Positions 18,006 to 26,717 of a DNA stretch of 35,334 nucleotides are shown here, piece after piece. Below the pieces are notes generated by a model. The model did not search any database and was not told the origin of the DNA. It was given only the letters and a program-made list of their open reading frames with translations. Source of the DNA: Xenorhabdus budapestensis. Its GTDB lineage: Bacteria; Pseudomonadota; Gammaproteobacteria; Enterobacterales; Enterobacteriaceae. Every line of letters begins with the position of its first letter. The first letter of the stretch is position 1. The translations under genes were made by a program, and so were the position numbers. The DNA is taken from positions 1 to 35,334 of the forward strand of contig NZ_NIBS01000027.1 of assembly GCF_002632465.1 (NCBI RefSeq), read 5' to 3'.

Positions 18006-21000
18006 ATACTTACACACACAAGGCAATATTACACACAGCATTTACTGGGCAAAAATCTTCATTCTCCAATAATCCTGATATTAATGGCAATAATATCAGT
18101 TACATGGAAAAGAAACTTCAACCATGGTTTGATAATGTACCATCTCGATTAGCAAAACTGGCAAAAACCATGCCGAATGACACTGCTGTCTCGGATCAAC
18201 ATGGAACGTTGGCATTTGGTGAATTACAGAAACGGGTCATGAATGCAGCAAATGTTTTGCGTTGCAATGGTGTCACAATGGGAAGTAATGTTGCTATTGC
18301 AGCCGAGAGAGGTATTCCATGGTTTATCACTATACTGGCGGCCTGGCAACTTGGAGCAGTGTACATTCCCCTCAATACCATGATGCCAGAAAAGCGTTTG
18401 AACGATATTCTCGCCAGTTTACCGGAAAGTATTTTGGTATCTGATGATACAGTATCAATGGGACTGAAAGCATCAACACATATTCCTTTGGAACTCCTTT
18501 CAAATACTGGCGGGAAAGTAACAGAACGTATTGATATTCCTGAGTTGGGTGATCATCCAGCCTACGTGATGTTCACCTCCGGCTCTACCGGGCTACCAAA
18601 AGCTGTACAGGTACAGCATGACAATCTAGCGGCCTGTTTGTGTGCATTTGGGAAATTACTGTCAGTCAATCAAAACGATCGCATGCTTGCACTGACAACT
18701 TTCTCTTTTGACATTTCATTGGTCGAGTTGCTGTTGACTGTTGTTCATGGCGGCAGTATCTACATTACATCAATCGATACCCAACGTGACGCGATGGCGT
18801 TGTCTCAGACACTGTCTGATCCTCAATTTACACTTGCTCAGGCAACACCAGTCACCTGGTCAATGGCTTTGAATGCAGGCTGGGAACCTCGCTCAGATAT
18901 GAGTATGATTTGTGGAGGAGAGGCTCTGTCACAAGATCTGGCGGATCAACTGACCGCATCTGGTGGAACTTTATGGAATGCTTATGGCCCGACGGAAACT
19001 ACAATCTGGTCGACAGCATTCTGTATGAGAAAAGGGGATAAGGTGCAATTAGGTGGGCCAATTCCCGGCACCAGTATCACAATTGTGGATAAGTATTTAT
19101 GCCCTGTACCTAAAGGAACTGTAGGAGAAATCCTGATTGGTGGGTTGGGTGTGACAGCAGGATACCGCAACAATCCCACTGAAACCGCTAAACGATATGT
19201 TCCTGATGTAAAACAAAAAGGTAGAAGGGCGTATCTGACCGGTGATATGGCACGTATGCTTGAAGATGGTTCTCTCATTTATATGGGAAGACAGGATGAT
19301 CAGGTAAAAGTACGTGGTTACCGTATTGAATTGGGTGAAATAGAAATTGCGTTGAGAAAACAAAGTGGTGTCCAGGATGCCATCATCCGTGTGGCAGGAA
19401 GCGGTGATCTTGCCAGGATACAGGCATTCGTCTTGTTTGACCCTAATATGGTTGTACCTGATGAGTGGGTTCGGGAGACTCAGGTAGCATTAAGGGAACG
19501 CCTGCATGAAGCCTGGATACCTACTGAATATTATCGTATCCCTTATATCCCTTTGACGAGCAGTGGCAAGCGAGATAGAAAGCGTCTGGAAGAAGTGGCA
19601 GAACGTCTGAATGCCAGCTACGACATTGTGCAGCCTCAGACAGAAACCGAAAAACGGGTTTATGCTATCTGGCGCGATCTGTTGGCAGTCGACACCTTTG
19701 GTATTACGGATGATTTCTTCCAGATTGGCGGGCATTCCATCTTGGTTGCCCGTATGGTGGAGCATCTTGAAAAAGCATTCTCACTCAGGATCCCTATTTC
19801 TGGTATCTATGTTGAACCCACTATCGCCAGAATTTCGGCCATTCTGGATGAAATGATCGAGGTACAGAAAAGTAATCCGGCTCAGCTTGCAGGAAATTAT
19901 CACAGTGAAGCGCTTATCCAGCAACATGCAGAAACACTGAGAAAAGACGTTTACCTGAAAGAGAGTGTACGCCCGGATGGTTTACCTCATGCAAACTGGT
20001 ATAAACCTGATACCGTATTGCTGACGGGAGCTACCGGATATCTTGGCCTGCATTTACTGGAACAATTGCTGAAACAGACTTCGGCTCAAGTTATCTGTTT
20101 GTGCCGTGCTGCTGATGAAAGACATGCGCGTGACAGGATCAAGGCTGGTTTTGTGAATTACCAGATTGATGTGGGTAATGAGCTTGATCGCGTAGATTTT
20201 GTGATAGGAGATTTAGGGCAGCCTCGTTTCGGTCTGTTGCCGGAAACCTGGGAGAAACTTGCGCAAGATGTTGACGTAATTTATCACAATGGTGCGTTGG
20301 TTAACTTCATTTATCCTTATAGTGCACTGAAAAGTATTAACGTTGATGGCACCAGAACCGCACTGGAATTTGCCTGTACTTCACGCTTGAAACACTTCCA
20401 TTATGTTTCTTCCGTGAATGCCTTGTTTGCGACTGAATCACCTCGTCCATTTATGGAAGATGATCGTGCTATGAGTGAAACCGTACGTGATCCTTCCGGT
20501 TATTCCGGCAGCAAGTGGGTATCAGAAGGGATCATCAACATTGCCCGTAATCGGGGTGTGCCAGTGAGTATTTATCGTCCCGGTTTGATCCTTGGGCATA
20601 CTCGTACAGGTGCTGCACAGGGGAATGATTATCTTATCGCATCCCTGAAAGGTTATCTGGCAATGGGATTCTACCCTGACCATGCGTTGCTGCTTGATAT
20701 TATACCGGTTGATTATGTTGCTGAGTCATTGGTGCATATCTCTAAACAGCCTGAATCTGCCGGGAAATTTTTCAACTTGTTTAACCCTGTACAAGTCTCT
20801 ATCCGGCAGTTCTTCGATTGGGTGCAGGAATTTGGTTATATCCTCAATCCAGTGCCATTCAACGAAGGGAAAGAGAAAATTCTTGCTTTGGATGACTCTC
20901 ATCCGCTGTATCCACTGATTCCGTTGATTCGGGATATGGCAGAGAAACCTTATCGTGCATTGGATCCTGCTTATATTCATGAAATCCAGCCAGAGTTAGA

Positions 21001-21163
21001 GTTGAAACAGACAATGGCAGCATTGGAAGGAACAAATATTCAGTGTCCGGTAATTACATCTGAATATGTCCACCAGGTATTGCGTTATTTGATAGGTATT
21101 GGATTCCTGCCACGGGTACTGTCAGAAAGCTACAAACAGGAGGCTTTATCATGCAGCAACTAA
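18002..21163 (+). CDS. Stand-alone NRPS-like A-T-R enzyme (amino-acid/carboxylate reductase), glycine-like code
   Basis: A 1053-aa, single-module enzyme. The adenylation domain (about 40-530) has FTSGSTGLPKA (191-201), NAYGPTETT (326-334), YLTGD (411-415), GRQDDQVKVRGYRIELGEIE (429-448) and SGKRDRK (521-527). A carrier domain follows, with GGHS and the phosphopantetheine Ser579. The rest (about 670-1053) is a thioester reductase: TGATGYLG (675-682) for NADPH and the Y834-x3-K838 pair. Aligning to PheA by eye, the ten specificity residues are D237 I238 V241 Q280 I303 G305 A327 I335 W336 K523, close to the glycine code DILQLGLIWK. Expected chemistry is activation, tethering and reductive release as an aldehyde or alcohol. 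There is no condensation domain, so a peptide is not expected. Confidence 0.9.
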   Translation: MNTYTHKAILHTAFTGQKSSFSNNPDINGNNISYMEKKLQPWFDNVPSRLAKLAKTMPNDTAVSDQHGTLAFGELQKRVMNAANVLRCNGVTMGSNVAIAAERGIPWFITILAAWQLGAVYIPLNTMMPEKRLNDILASLPESILVSDDTVSMGLKASTHIPLELLSNTGGKVTERIDIPELGDHPAYVMFTSGSTGLPKAVQVQHDNLAACLCAFGKLLSVNQNDRMLALTTFSFDISLVELLLTVVHGGSIYITSIDTQRDAMALSQTLSDPQFTLAQATPVTWSMALNAGWEPRSDMSMICGGEALSQDLADQLTASGGTLWNAYGPTETTIWSTAFCMRKGDKVQLGGPIPGTSITIVDKYLCPVPKGTVGEILIGGLGVTAGYRNNPTETAKRYVPDVKQKGRRAYLTGDMARMLEDGSLIYMGRQDDQVKVRGYRIELGEIEIALRKQSGVQDAIIRVAGSGDLARIQAFVLFDPNMVVPDEWVRETQVALRERLHEAWIPTEYYRIPYIPLTSSGKRDRKRLEEVAERLNASYDIVQPQTETEKRVYAIWRDLLAVDTFGITDDFFQIGGHSILVARMVEHLEKAFSLRIPISGIYVEPTIARISAILDEMIEVQKSNPAQLAGNYHSEALIQQHAETLRKDVYLKESVRPDGLPHANWYKPDTVLLTGATGYLGLHLLEQLLKQTSAQVICLCRAADERHARDRIKAGFVNYQIDVGNELDRVDFVIGDLGQPRFGLLPETWEKLAQDVDVIYHNGALVNFIYPYSALKSINVDGTRTALEFACTSRLKHFHYVSSVNALFATESPRPFMEDDRAMSETVRDPSGYSGSKWVSEGIINIARNRGVPVSIYRPGLILGHTRTGAAQGNDYLIASLKGYLAMGFYPDHALLLDIIPVDYVAESLVHISKQPESAGKFFNLFNPVQVSIRQFFDWVQEFGYILNPVPFNEGKEKILALDDSHPLYPLIPLIRDMAEKPYRALDPAYIHEIQPELELKQTMAALEGTNIQCPVITSEYVHQVLRYLIGIGFLPRVLSESYKQEALSCSN

Positions 21164-21351
21164 CAGGAAATGAAACTGAGGTTTGGATGGTTGTTATCAA
21201 CATTAAAAAGCAGTACTCGATTTGGCCTGATGAATCTCTGATCCCAATTGGTTGGATGGCAACGGGTAAGAAAGGTTCTAAGGAAGAGTGTCTTAACCAT
21301 ATTGCGAGTATATGGCCAGAACCAACAAAACAAGTCGTTGATGTCCATTAA
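21151..21351 (+). CDS. MbtH-like protein, partner of the A-T-R adenylation domain
   Basis: A 66-aa protein with the MbtH core: KKQYSIWPDESLIPIGW (residues 19-35), then GKKGSKEECLNHIASIWPEP (39-58), including the conserved tryptophans. The final motif reads PEPTKQ rather than the usual TDMRP, a slight divergence. MbtH proteins bind NRPS adenylation domains and help their folding and activity. The gene overlaps the A-T-R gene by 13 nt and has a strong ribosome site (CAGGAGG, 21137-21143), so both should be made together. Confidence 0.93.
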   Translation: MQQLTGNETEVWMVVINIKKQYSIWPDESLIPIGWMATGKKGSKEECLNHIASIWPEPTKQVVDVH

Positions 21352-21392
21352 GAATGATGGATGAACGTGAATAGATAATATTATTTTATGGA

Positions 21393-21427
21393 GGGCATGG
21401 TCTTGAGAGGCCATGCCCATTTATTTT
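21393..21427 (+). terminator. Terminator of the A-T-R/mbtH operon
   Basis: GGGCATGG (21393-21400) pairs perfectly with CCATGCCC (21411-21418), followed by ATTTATTTT. It lies about 40 nt after the mbtH stop. Confidence 0.75.
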
Positions 21428-21499
21428 CCCGTCATTTTCTTTTACTTCCTTTCGGCTATGAAAAGACGTTCAAGAAGTAGTGACAGCTCTCACATAAAA

Positions 21500-21523
21500 T
21501 CAGAGCGGGGAAACCCGCTCTGA
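21500..21523 (-). terminator. Terminator of gldA
   Basis: TCAGAGCGGG (21500-21509) and CCCGCTCTGA (21514-21523) form a perfect 10-bp GC-rich stem with a four-base loop. On the minus strand TTTTATG follows. It lies 19 nt past the gldA stop. Confidence 0.85.
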
Positions 21524-21542
21524 AACTGATGGCACTGCCTCA

Positions 21543-22643
21543 TCAATACAACCAATCTTTACCCATTCGATCTGCTGCCAGAATTGCAGCGTAGACTTGT
21601 TCTGGGGTTACGGTAAATGGCATATTGTGAATGGTTTCCCCTTCAGCACAACTAGTTATAGCAACCTGCATTATTTTTTTGTGTAGGTTCTCATTCTCTC
21701 GTAGGCCAAGTTGCTCTAGTGTAACCGGGAGGCCGACTTGTACACAGAAATCGAGTACTGTTTCTAACTCTTCACTTGGGCTATTTTCCAATATCAGTTG
21801 TGTTAACGTGCCGAATGCCACTTTTTCACCGTGATACAGATGGTGGCACTCTTCCAGCGTGGTAAAACCATTGTGAATGGCATGGGCAGCGGCAAGCCCC
21901 GCGCTTTCAAAACCAATTCCACTATGGTAAGTGTTGGCTTCAATAATATTTTCAACTGCGGGTGTCATGACTCCGGCCTCTACTGCCAGCTTCGCTTTAA
22001 AACCTTCTGCCAGCAAAGTGTCATAGCACAGTTTTGCCAGAGTCAGCCCGGTTAGAGAAGTTCCGCCACCAGCCATGGTCAGGTTATGGGCTGTACTGCT
22101 GGCACGTGCTTCAAAATAGGTCGAGAGAGCATCTCCCATACCAGATACAAATAGGCGAACAGGGGATTTGGCAATAATACTGGTGTCTACCAACACAATA
22201 TCGGGGTTTTTGGGGTAGAGTAAATAACCATCAAATTTTCCCAATTCTGTGTATAAGACGGAAAGCGCACTGGTAGGGGCATCTGTTGAAGCAAGAGTCG
22301 GAGAAAGAACAGTCGGCAATTTCGCTTCGTGTGCCACTGCCTTAGCGGTATCAAGCGTTTTTCCACCACCAATCCCAATCACCGCCTGACACTGGTTATT
22401 TGATAAAATGGCTGACAGGCGTTGTATTTCACTACGGCTGCATTCACCGTTGAAAACTTCAAAATGGCTGGTTACCTGGTGTTCTTTCAGGCTTTTGCTG
22501 ACGGTATCTCCAATGAGATTCATCACAAAATTATCAGCAATCACGAAAACATGGTCAGCAAGTATTTTAGTATATTGACCGATGTGGGATATCGCATCTG
22601 GTCCTTGGATATATTTGGATGGAGACTGGATCACTTTCAGCAT
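21543..22643 (-). CDS. gldA: Glycerol dehydrogenase, iron/zinc alcohol dehydrogenase family
   Basis: A 366-aa protein (367 in E. coli GldA) matching through IQSPSKYIQG, GIGGGKTLDTAKA (NAD-binding), LASTDAPTSALSVLYT, GDALSTYFEARA, EANTYHSGIGFESAGLAAAHAIHNG and HLYHGEKVAFGTL; the Asp and two His of the last three segments bind the metal. It oxidises glycerol to dihydroxyacetone with NAD+. E. coli GldA also acts on small ketones, aldehydes and amino alcohols. It is convergent with the A-T-R/mbtH operon, with both terminators between. Ribosome site AAGGAA. Confidence 0.93.
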   Translation of the reverse strand: MLKVIQSPSKYIQGPDAISHIGQYTKILADHVFVIADNFVMNLIGDTVSKSLKEHQVTSHFEVFNGECSRSEIQRLSAILSNNQCQAVIGIGGGKTLDTAKAVAHEAKLPTVLSPTLASTDAPTSALSVLYTELGKFDGYLLYPKNPDIVLVDTSIIAKSPVRLFVSGMGDALSTYFEARASSTAHNLTMAGGGTSLTGLTLAKLCYDTLLAEGFKAKLAVEAGVMTPAVENIIEANTYHSGIGFESAGLAAAHAIHNGFTTLEECHHLYHGEKVAFGTLTQLILENSPSEELETVLDFCVQVGLPVTLEQLGLRENENLHKKIMQVAITSCAEGETIHNMPFTVTPEQVYAAILAADRMGKDWLY

Positions 22644-22833
22644 AAGACATATTCCTTCTTCACTGGAAACCTGATATGGACTGTCACAACGTTGGTGTGT
22701 GGCAGGTTATTAGTGGTTTCGGATAAAAGTATTTGTTTGCCTGTCCGCCACCACTATACGACAAAATATACTGGTAGGTGATGTGCAAAAGCAGGAAATG
22801 AGGGATTTATGAGGAAAAACTGCAAGGAAATTT

Positions 22834-22856
22834 GCGCCCTGATTAACTTAGGACGC
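22834..22856 (-). terminator. Possible terminator of yhhQ
   Basis: On the minus strand GCGTCCT pairs with AGGGCGC (plus 22834-22840 and 22850-22856, one G-T pair), followed by AAATTTCC. It lies 10 nt beyond the yhhQ stop. The stem is short, so strength is uncertain. Confidence 0.5.
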
Positions 22857-22865
22857 AATGCTGTT

Positions 22866-23549
22866 TTAATTGGTTTTAACCAATGTCTTATCTGTTGAAT
22901 ATGAGAAAAAGAACTTAAGAATAAGATTCAGCAAGATACCATAAGCGGGCAGGAAAAAGAGCATGCAAATAAACAGCTTAAATGCGTAATCTACTAATGC
23001 AATCTCTACCCAATGTGTCGCCATAAACGCATCGGTGCTGCGATAGAAAGCAATAAAGAAAAATGCCAGTGTATCAAGCATATTACCGAAAAACATGGCA
23101 GCAGCCGGTGCTATCCACCACCGCTGTTTTTGACGCAGACGGTTGAAAACCCCGACATCTAATATCTGACCAAGTACATAAGCCATAAAACTTGCTGCTG
23201 CGATGCGGGCAACAAACAAGTTAAACGTTCCTAAGGATGAAAATCCTTGCCATGTCCCCTGAAAAAACAGCGCAGAGATAAGGTAGGAGATCAACAAGGC
23301 CGGAAACATAACTGTCATGATAATCCGTCGTGCTAATGGAGCACCATAAATTCGCACTGTTAAATCTGTTGCCAGAAAGATAAAGGGAAATGTAAATGCT
23401 CCCCAAGTGGTATGAAAACCGAAAATAGAGACGGGCAACTGTACCAGATAATTACTGGAAGTAATGATCAGAATATGAAAAAGAGAAAGCCAGAATAACA
23501 CAGATGCTTTCTGCTGCGTGGTTATTTGCTGCGTAGTTAATTGGAACAT
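22866..23549 (-). CDS. yhhQ: Queuosine precursor (preQ0) transporter
   Basis: A 227-aa integral membrane protein (221 in E. coli YhhQ) with about six membrane helices. Family-typical segments are TTWGAFTFPFIFLATDLTVRIYG and MFFGNMLDTLAFFFIAF. YhhQ imports 7-cyano-7-deazaguanine for queuosine tRNA modification. It is divergent from tusA across a 170-bp spacer, the same neighbourhood as in E. coli. Confidence 0.93.
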   Translation of the reverse strand: MFQLTTQQITTQQKASVLFWLSLFHILIITSSNYLVQLPVSIFGFHTTWGAFTFPFIFLATDLTVRIYGAPLARRIIMTVMFPALLISYLISALFFQGTWQGFSSLGTFNLFVARIAAASFMAYVLGQILDVGVFNRLRQKQRWWIAPAAAMFFGNMLDTLAFFFIAFYRSTDAFMATHWVEIALVDYAFKLFICMLFFLPAYGILLNLILKFFFSYSTDKTLVKTN

Positions 23550-23719
23550 ATTGTACCTTTTTGCTGAATGGGGTGAGGGAACCCAGAAACCAATTTTCCC
23601 TAAATAATCAGGGGAAATGGATCATACGCGGGCTGAACAACAAAAGCAAAAAGCAGTGATTGGCGATATTATGTAATATAATTTGTCGCCATAGATTGTT
23701 TGAACTCACAGAGATTGTT

Positions 23720-23974
23720 ATGTCCGATTTTTTTGCTAACCCTGATAAAACGCTTGATACGCAGGGATTGCGTTGCCCGGAGCCGGTGATGATGATACGT
23801 AAAACTGTCCGTCATATGGATGCAGGGCAGACGTTATTAATCATTGCTGATGATCCGGCGACGACTCGCGATATTCCCGGTTTCTGCCGTTTTATGGAAC
23901 ATACGCTGATTGCTCAGGAGACGGCGAAAGCGCCATATAGATATCTAATCCAAAAAAATGAAAATATTGCATGA
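23720..23974 (+). CDS. tusA: Sulfur carrier protein TusA
   Basis: An 84-aa protein (81 in E. coli). The start at 23720 ([22 protein letters not shown]) aligns with E. coli TusA; an upstream in-frame ATG is not supported. Cys19 in [15 protein letters not shown] is the persulfide-carrying residue, and [20 protein letters not shown] is the family core. It takes sulfur from IscS and passes it to TusBCD/E for mnm5s2U34 tRNA thiolation. Confidence 0.96.
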   Translation: MSDFFANPDKTLDTQGLRCPEPVMMIRKTVRHMDAGQTLLIIADDPATTRDIPGFCRFMEHTLIAQETAKAPYRYLIQKNENIA

Positions 23975-24099
23975 TGAACTGGTAGAAAAATAAACCCGTA
24001 CTAAACTTATCAGTGTGGGACTTGGAAATGTTTATCATCTCACTAAGTGCCATATTTCCTTTTGTCTTAATAGCAATCTTGAGTAACTGTAGTGTTATT

Positions 24100-24133
24100 T
24101 TGAAAAGGTGCTTCCTTTGCACCTTTTCAATTT
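24100..24133. terminator. Terminator between tusA and zntA
   Basis: TTGAAAAGGTGC (24100-24111) and GCACCTTTTCAA (24119-24130) make a perfect 12-bp stem with a 7-nt loop. A/T-rich flanks allow use from both convergent genes. It sits 125 nt after tusA and 58 nt after the zntA stop. Confidence 0.8.
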
Positions 24134-24187
24134 GTTTTCTTCATTTTTATGGGTTGTTAAATATTTTATAAACTATAAGGTTTACCA

Positions 24188-26461
24188 CTATTTCTGGGAT
24201 TTAACCCGCAGCAACCGAATAGCATTTGCTGTCACCAATGCTGTAGCACCTGAATCCGCTAATACGGCCATCCATAACCCCGTGATCCCCAATAGGCTGG
24301 TGACCAGGAATATCACCTTCAAACCTAATGCGATAGTGATATTTTGACGGATATTGTAGTGTGTTGCCCGCGACAGAGTGATAATTTCTGTCAAACCCGT
24401 TAAACGATTGTGTGTCAGTGCAGCATCGGCTGTTTCCAGAGCGACGTCAGTACCACTGCCCATCGCTACCCCAATACTGGATGCTTTCATAGCAGGAGCA
24501 TCGTTGATGCCATCACCGACCATCATTGTGTTGTGCTTTTCATTGAGCCGCATTACCGCTCTGACTTTGTCTTCCGGCAGCAGTCCTGCTCGATAATCAA
24601 TACCTAATTGACCCGCAATCGCAGCTGCCGCACGAGGGTTATCACCGGTCAGCATCACAGCATTGACACCTTGTTGCTTCAGAGATTGAATAGCTTCAAT
24701 AGCATCCTGACGTAAAGTATCCTGCATAGCAATCAGGCCAATAAATTGCTCACCTTGTACCACTGCAACCGCTGTTTTTCCGCTATCTTCCAGTTCAATA
24801 ACCCGCTGTTTCCATTTTGAGGATAAAGTATTTTCAGGGAGTCGTTCTGGTGCTGCGACCAGTATTTTTTGCCCTGATAATTGTCCTTCAACCCCGATAC
24901 CTGCCAGGGCTTTACGATTTTCCGCTTCAATAACAGTGACGCCTTTACTTTCTGCCTCATTAAGAATGGCTTTGGCCAATGGATGATGGGAACCACTTTC
25001 TACGGCACCTGCCATAGCCAGTAATGTTTTCACACTCATATTTTCTACAGGTTCAATATCAGTGACTTGAGGTTTCCCTTCGGTCAGCGTGCCTGTCTTA
25101 TCCAGTGCAATAGTAGTGACTACACCGAGTTGTTCTAACGCAGCACCGCCTTTGATGAGTGCTCCACGTCGGGTTGCGGCTGCGAGTGCAGAAGTAATGG
25201 CTGCGGGAGTTGAGATAACCAGTGCACAGGGGCAACCAATTAACAACAGGGTAAGACCGCGATAGATCCAAGTATCCCATGGCTCAGAAAAAAATATAGG
25301 AGGTATTATCATGACCAGTGCAGCGAGCAAAATAATCAGCGGCATATAAATGCGGCTGAATTTATCAATGAAACGTTCAATCGGTGCCCGGTGTTCTTCT
25401 GCTTCTTCAATTAGTTGCAGAATACGGTCAATGGCATTGTGTCCGGGTTCGGACATGACTTTCATTTGCACCGCGCTATCAACAGAAAGAGATCCTGCTG
25501 CGACTTTTTCTCCCTGCTTGCGTTCAACAGGGATAGATTCACCTGTCAGAGCACTTTCATCGAAACTGGCGAACGAGTTAAGAAGCTTAGCATCAGTGGG
25601 TAAACGGGCACCAGGAGCAATTTCGATGATATCGCCTGGACGTAACTCGGCAGCAGGAACCGTTTTCTTTCCGCCATTTGTTACGAGTAGTGCTTGTTCA
25701 GGCACTAATTCCATCAAGGCACTGACACCATGGCGGGCACGACCTGCGGCATAAGATTCTAGAATTTCTCCTAGTCTGAACAGCAAAATCACCATTGCAG
25801 CTTCTGAAGTAGCATTGATGAACAGCGCACCAATAGCCGCCACACTCATTAATGATTCAATAGCAAAAGGTGTTCCGGATCGAAACAATTTGATGGCTTT
25901 GGTTGCAATGGGATATAACCCAATCAACACCGTTATAATGAAAGCAATCTGTCCGGCAGGTGCGCTAATTTTCGCAATGCCTGCGCTGATAATCATTAAT
26001 ACAGCAAGAGTGAGGATTGGGGAGAATGTTTTCCAGAAGCTCGTCGTTGGTGGTGGGGAGAGCTTAGAAGTTGAGTCAGTTTCTTTGATTTCAAAACCAG
26101 CTTTTTTGACCGCTTGGACAACGGCAGCGCGAATATCGGAATCAGCATCTACGACCAGCTTTTCTGTTGTGAACAGCACTTTGACCTGTTTGGCTTCAGG
26201 AATTTTTTTCACGGCATTTTCAATTTTTCCTGCACAGCTTGGGCAGTCCATGCCATGAATAACCCAGTTGAAACGCTGGTTGGCAGTGAGCTCAGGAGGT
26301 GTTGTATCTTGTGTGACATGAGCGTGATCGAGTGAGCAAGAACCACCATGATGTGAATGTTTACTTACATTCTTAATGCTGGCAGAACCTTGAAGGACTC
26401 TCTTTGGGGAGGAGATAGAGCCACTTTGTAATTGTTTATGTTTTTTAAAAATAGAGAACAT
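24188..26461 (-). CDS. zntA: Zinc/cadmium/lead-exporting P1B-type ATPase
   Basis: A 757-aa protein (732 in E. coli). A His/Cys-rich N-terminal tail (HSHHGGSCSLDHAH, 35-48) precedes one heavy-metal-associated domain with GMDCPSC (Cys73, Cys76). Then come the actuator TGES (306-309), the membrane metal site Cys410-Pro-Cys412, the phosphorylated Asp454 in DKTGTLTEG, the SHHPLAKAI nucleotide loop and GDGINDAPAM. It exports Zn2+, Cd2+ and Pb2+ from the cytoplasm. A classical ZntR promoter lies upstream. Ribosome site GAGAGG. Confidence 0.95.
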   Translation of the reverse strand: MFSIFKKHKQLQSGSISSPKRVLQGSASIKNVSKHSHHGGSCSLDHAHVTQDTTPPELTANQRFNWVIHGMDCPSCAGKIENAVKKIPEAKQVKVLFTTEKLVVDADSDIRAAVVQAVKKAGFEIKETDSTSKLSPPPTTSFWKTFSPILTLAVLMIISAGIAKISAPAGQIAFIITVLIGLYPIATKAIKLFRSGTPFAIESLMSVAAIGALFINATSEAAMVILLFRLGEILESYAAGRARHGVSALMELVPEQALLVTNGGKKTVPAAELRPGDIIEIAPGARLPTDAKLLNSFASFDESALTGESIPVERKQGEKVAAGSLSVDSAVQMKVMSEPGHNAIDRILQLIEEAEEHRAPIERFIDKFSRIYMPLIILLAALVMIIPPIFFSEPWDTWIYRGLTLLLIGCPCALVISTPAAITSALAAATRRGALIKGGAALEQLGVVTTIALDKTGTLTEGKPQVTDIEPVENMSVKTLLAMAGAVESGSHHPLAKAILNEAESKGVTVIEAENRKALAGIGVEGQLSGQKILVAAPERLPENTLSSKWKQRVIELEDSGKTAVAVVQGEQFIGLIAMQDTLRQDAIEAIQSLKQQGVNAVMLTGDNPRAAAAIAGQLGIDYRAGLLPEDKVRAVMRLNEKHNTMMVGDGINDAPAMKASSIGVAMGSGTDVALETADAALTHNRLTGLTEIITLSRATHYNIRQNITIALGLKVIFLVTSLLGITGLWMAVLADSGATALVTANAIRLLRVKSQK

Positions 26462-26502
26462 AATGGCCTCTCAATGATGTTAATTCAGGTTGATTACTAT
26501 TA

Positions 26503-26534
26503 ACTCTACACTTTGGAGTTGACTCCAGAGTCAA
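26503..26534 (-). promoter_or_regulatory. zntA promoter with ZntR (MerR-type) operator
   Basis: On the minus strand, TTGACT (26534-26529) and TAGAGT (26508-26503) are separated by exactly 20 bp, the long spacer typical of MerR-family promoters. The spacer holds the dyad ACTCTGGAGT/ACTCCAAAGT, nearly the same as the E. coli zntA operator. It lies 42 bp upstream of the zntA start. ZntR itself is not in the window. Confidence 0.9.
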
Positions 26535-26669
26535 ACCCTAAAAGAGAAATTTTTTGGGTGAATTGTGCTATCTGATGTTAGGAAGATTGGGAAGAATGGT
26601 TGGAATAGCCGGGAAAAATTATCCATTCTCTCCTTTTTCTGTGAACTTTTGTGAATGGTTGGGGCTAAC

Positions 26670-26696
26670 ATTTCGCTCACCAAAGGTGAGCGAAAT
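26670..26696. other. Perfect 12-bp stem-loop between yhhN and the zntA promoter
   Basis: ATTTCGCTCACC (26670-26681), AAA loop, GGTGAGCGAAAT (26685-26696). There is no clear T run on either side. It starts 21 nt past the yhhN stop and could end the rsmD-yhhL-yhhN transcript or be a protein-binding dyad. Confidence 0.55.
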
Positions 26697-26717
26697 AAAT
26701 AATATCTCAGTACAGAA

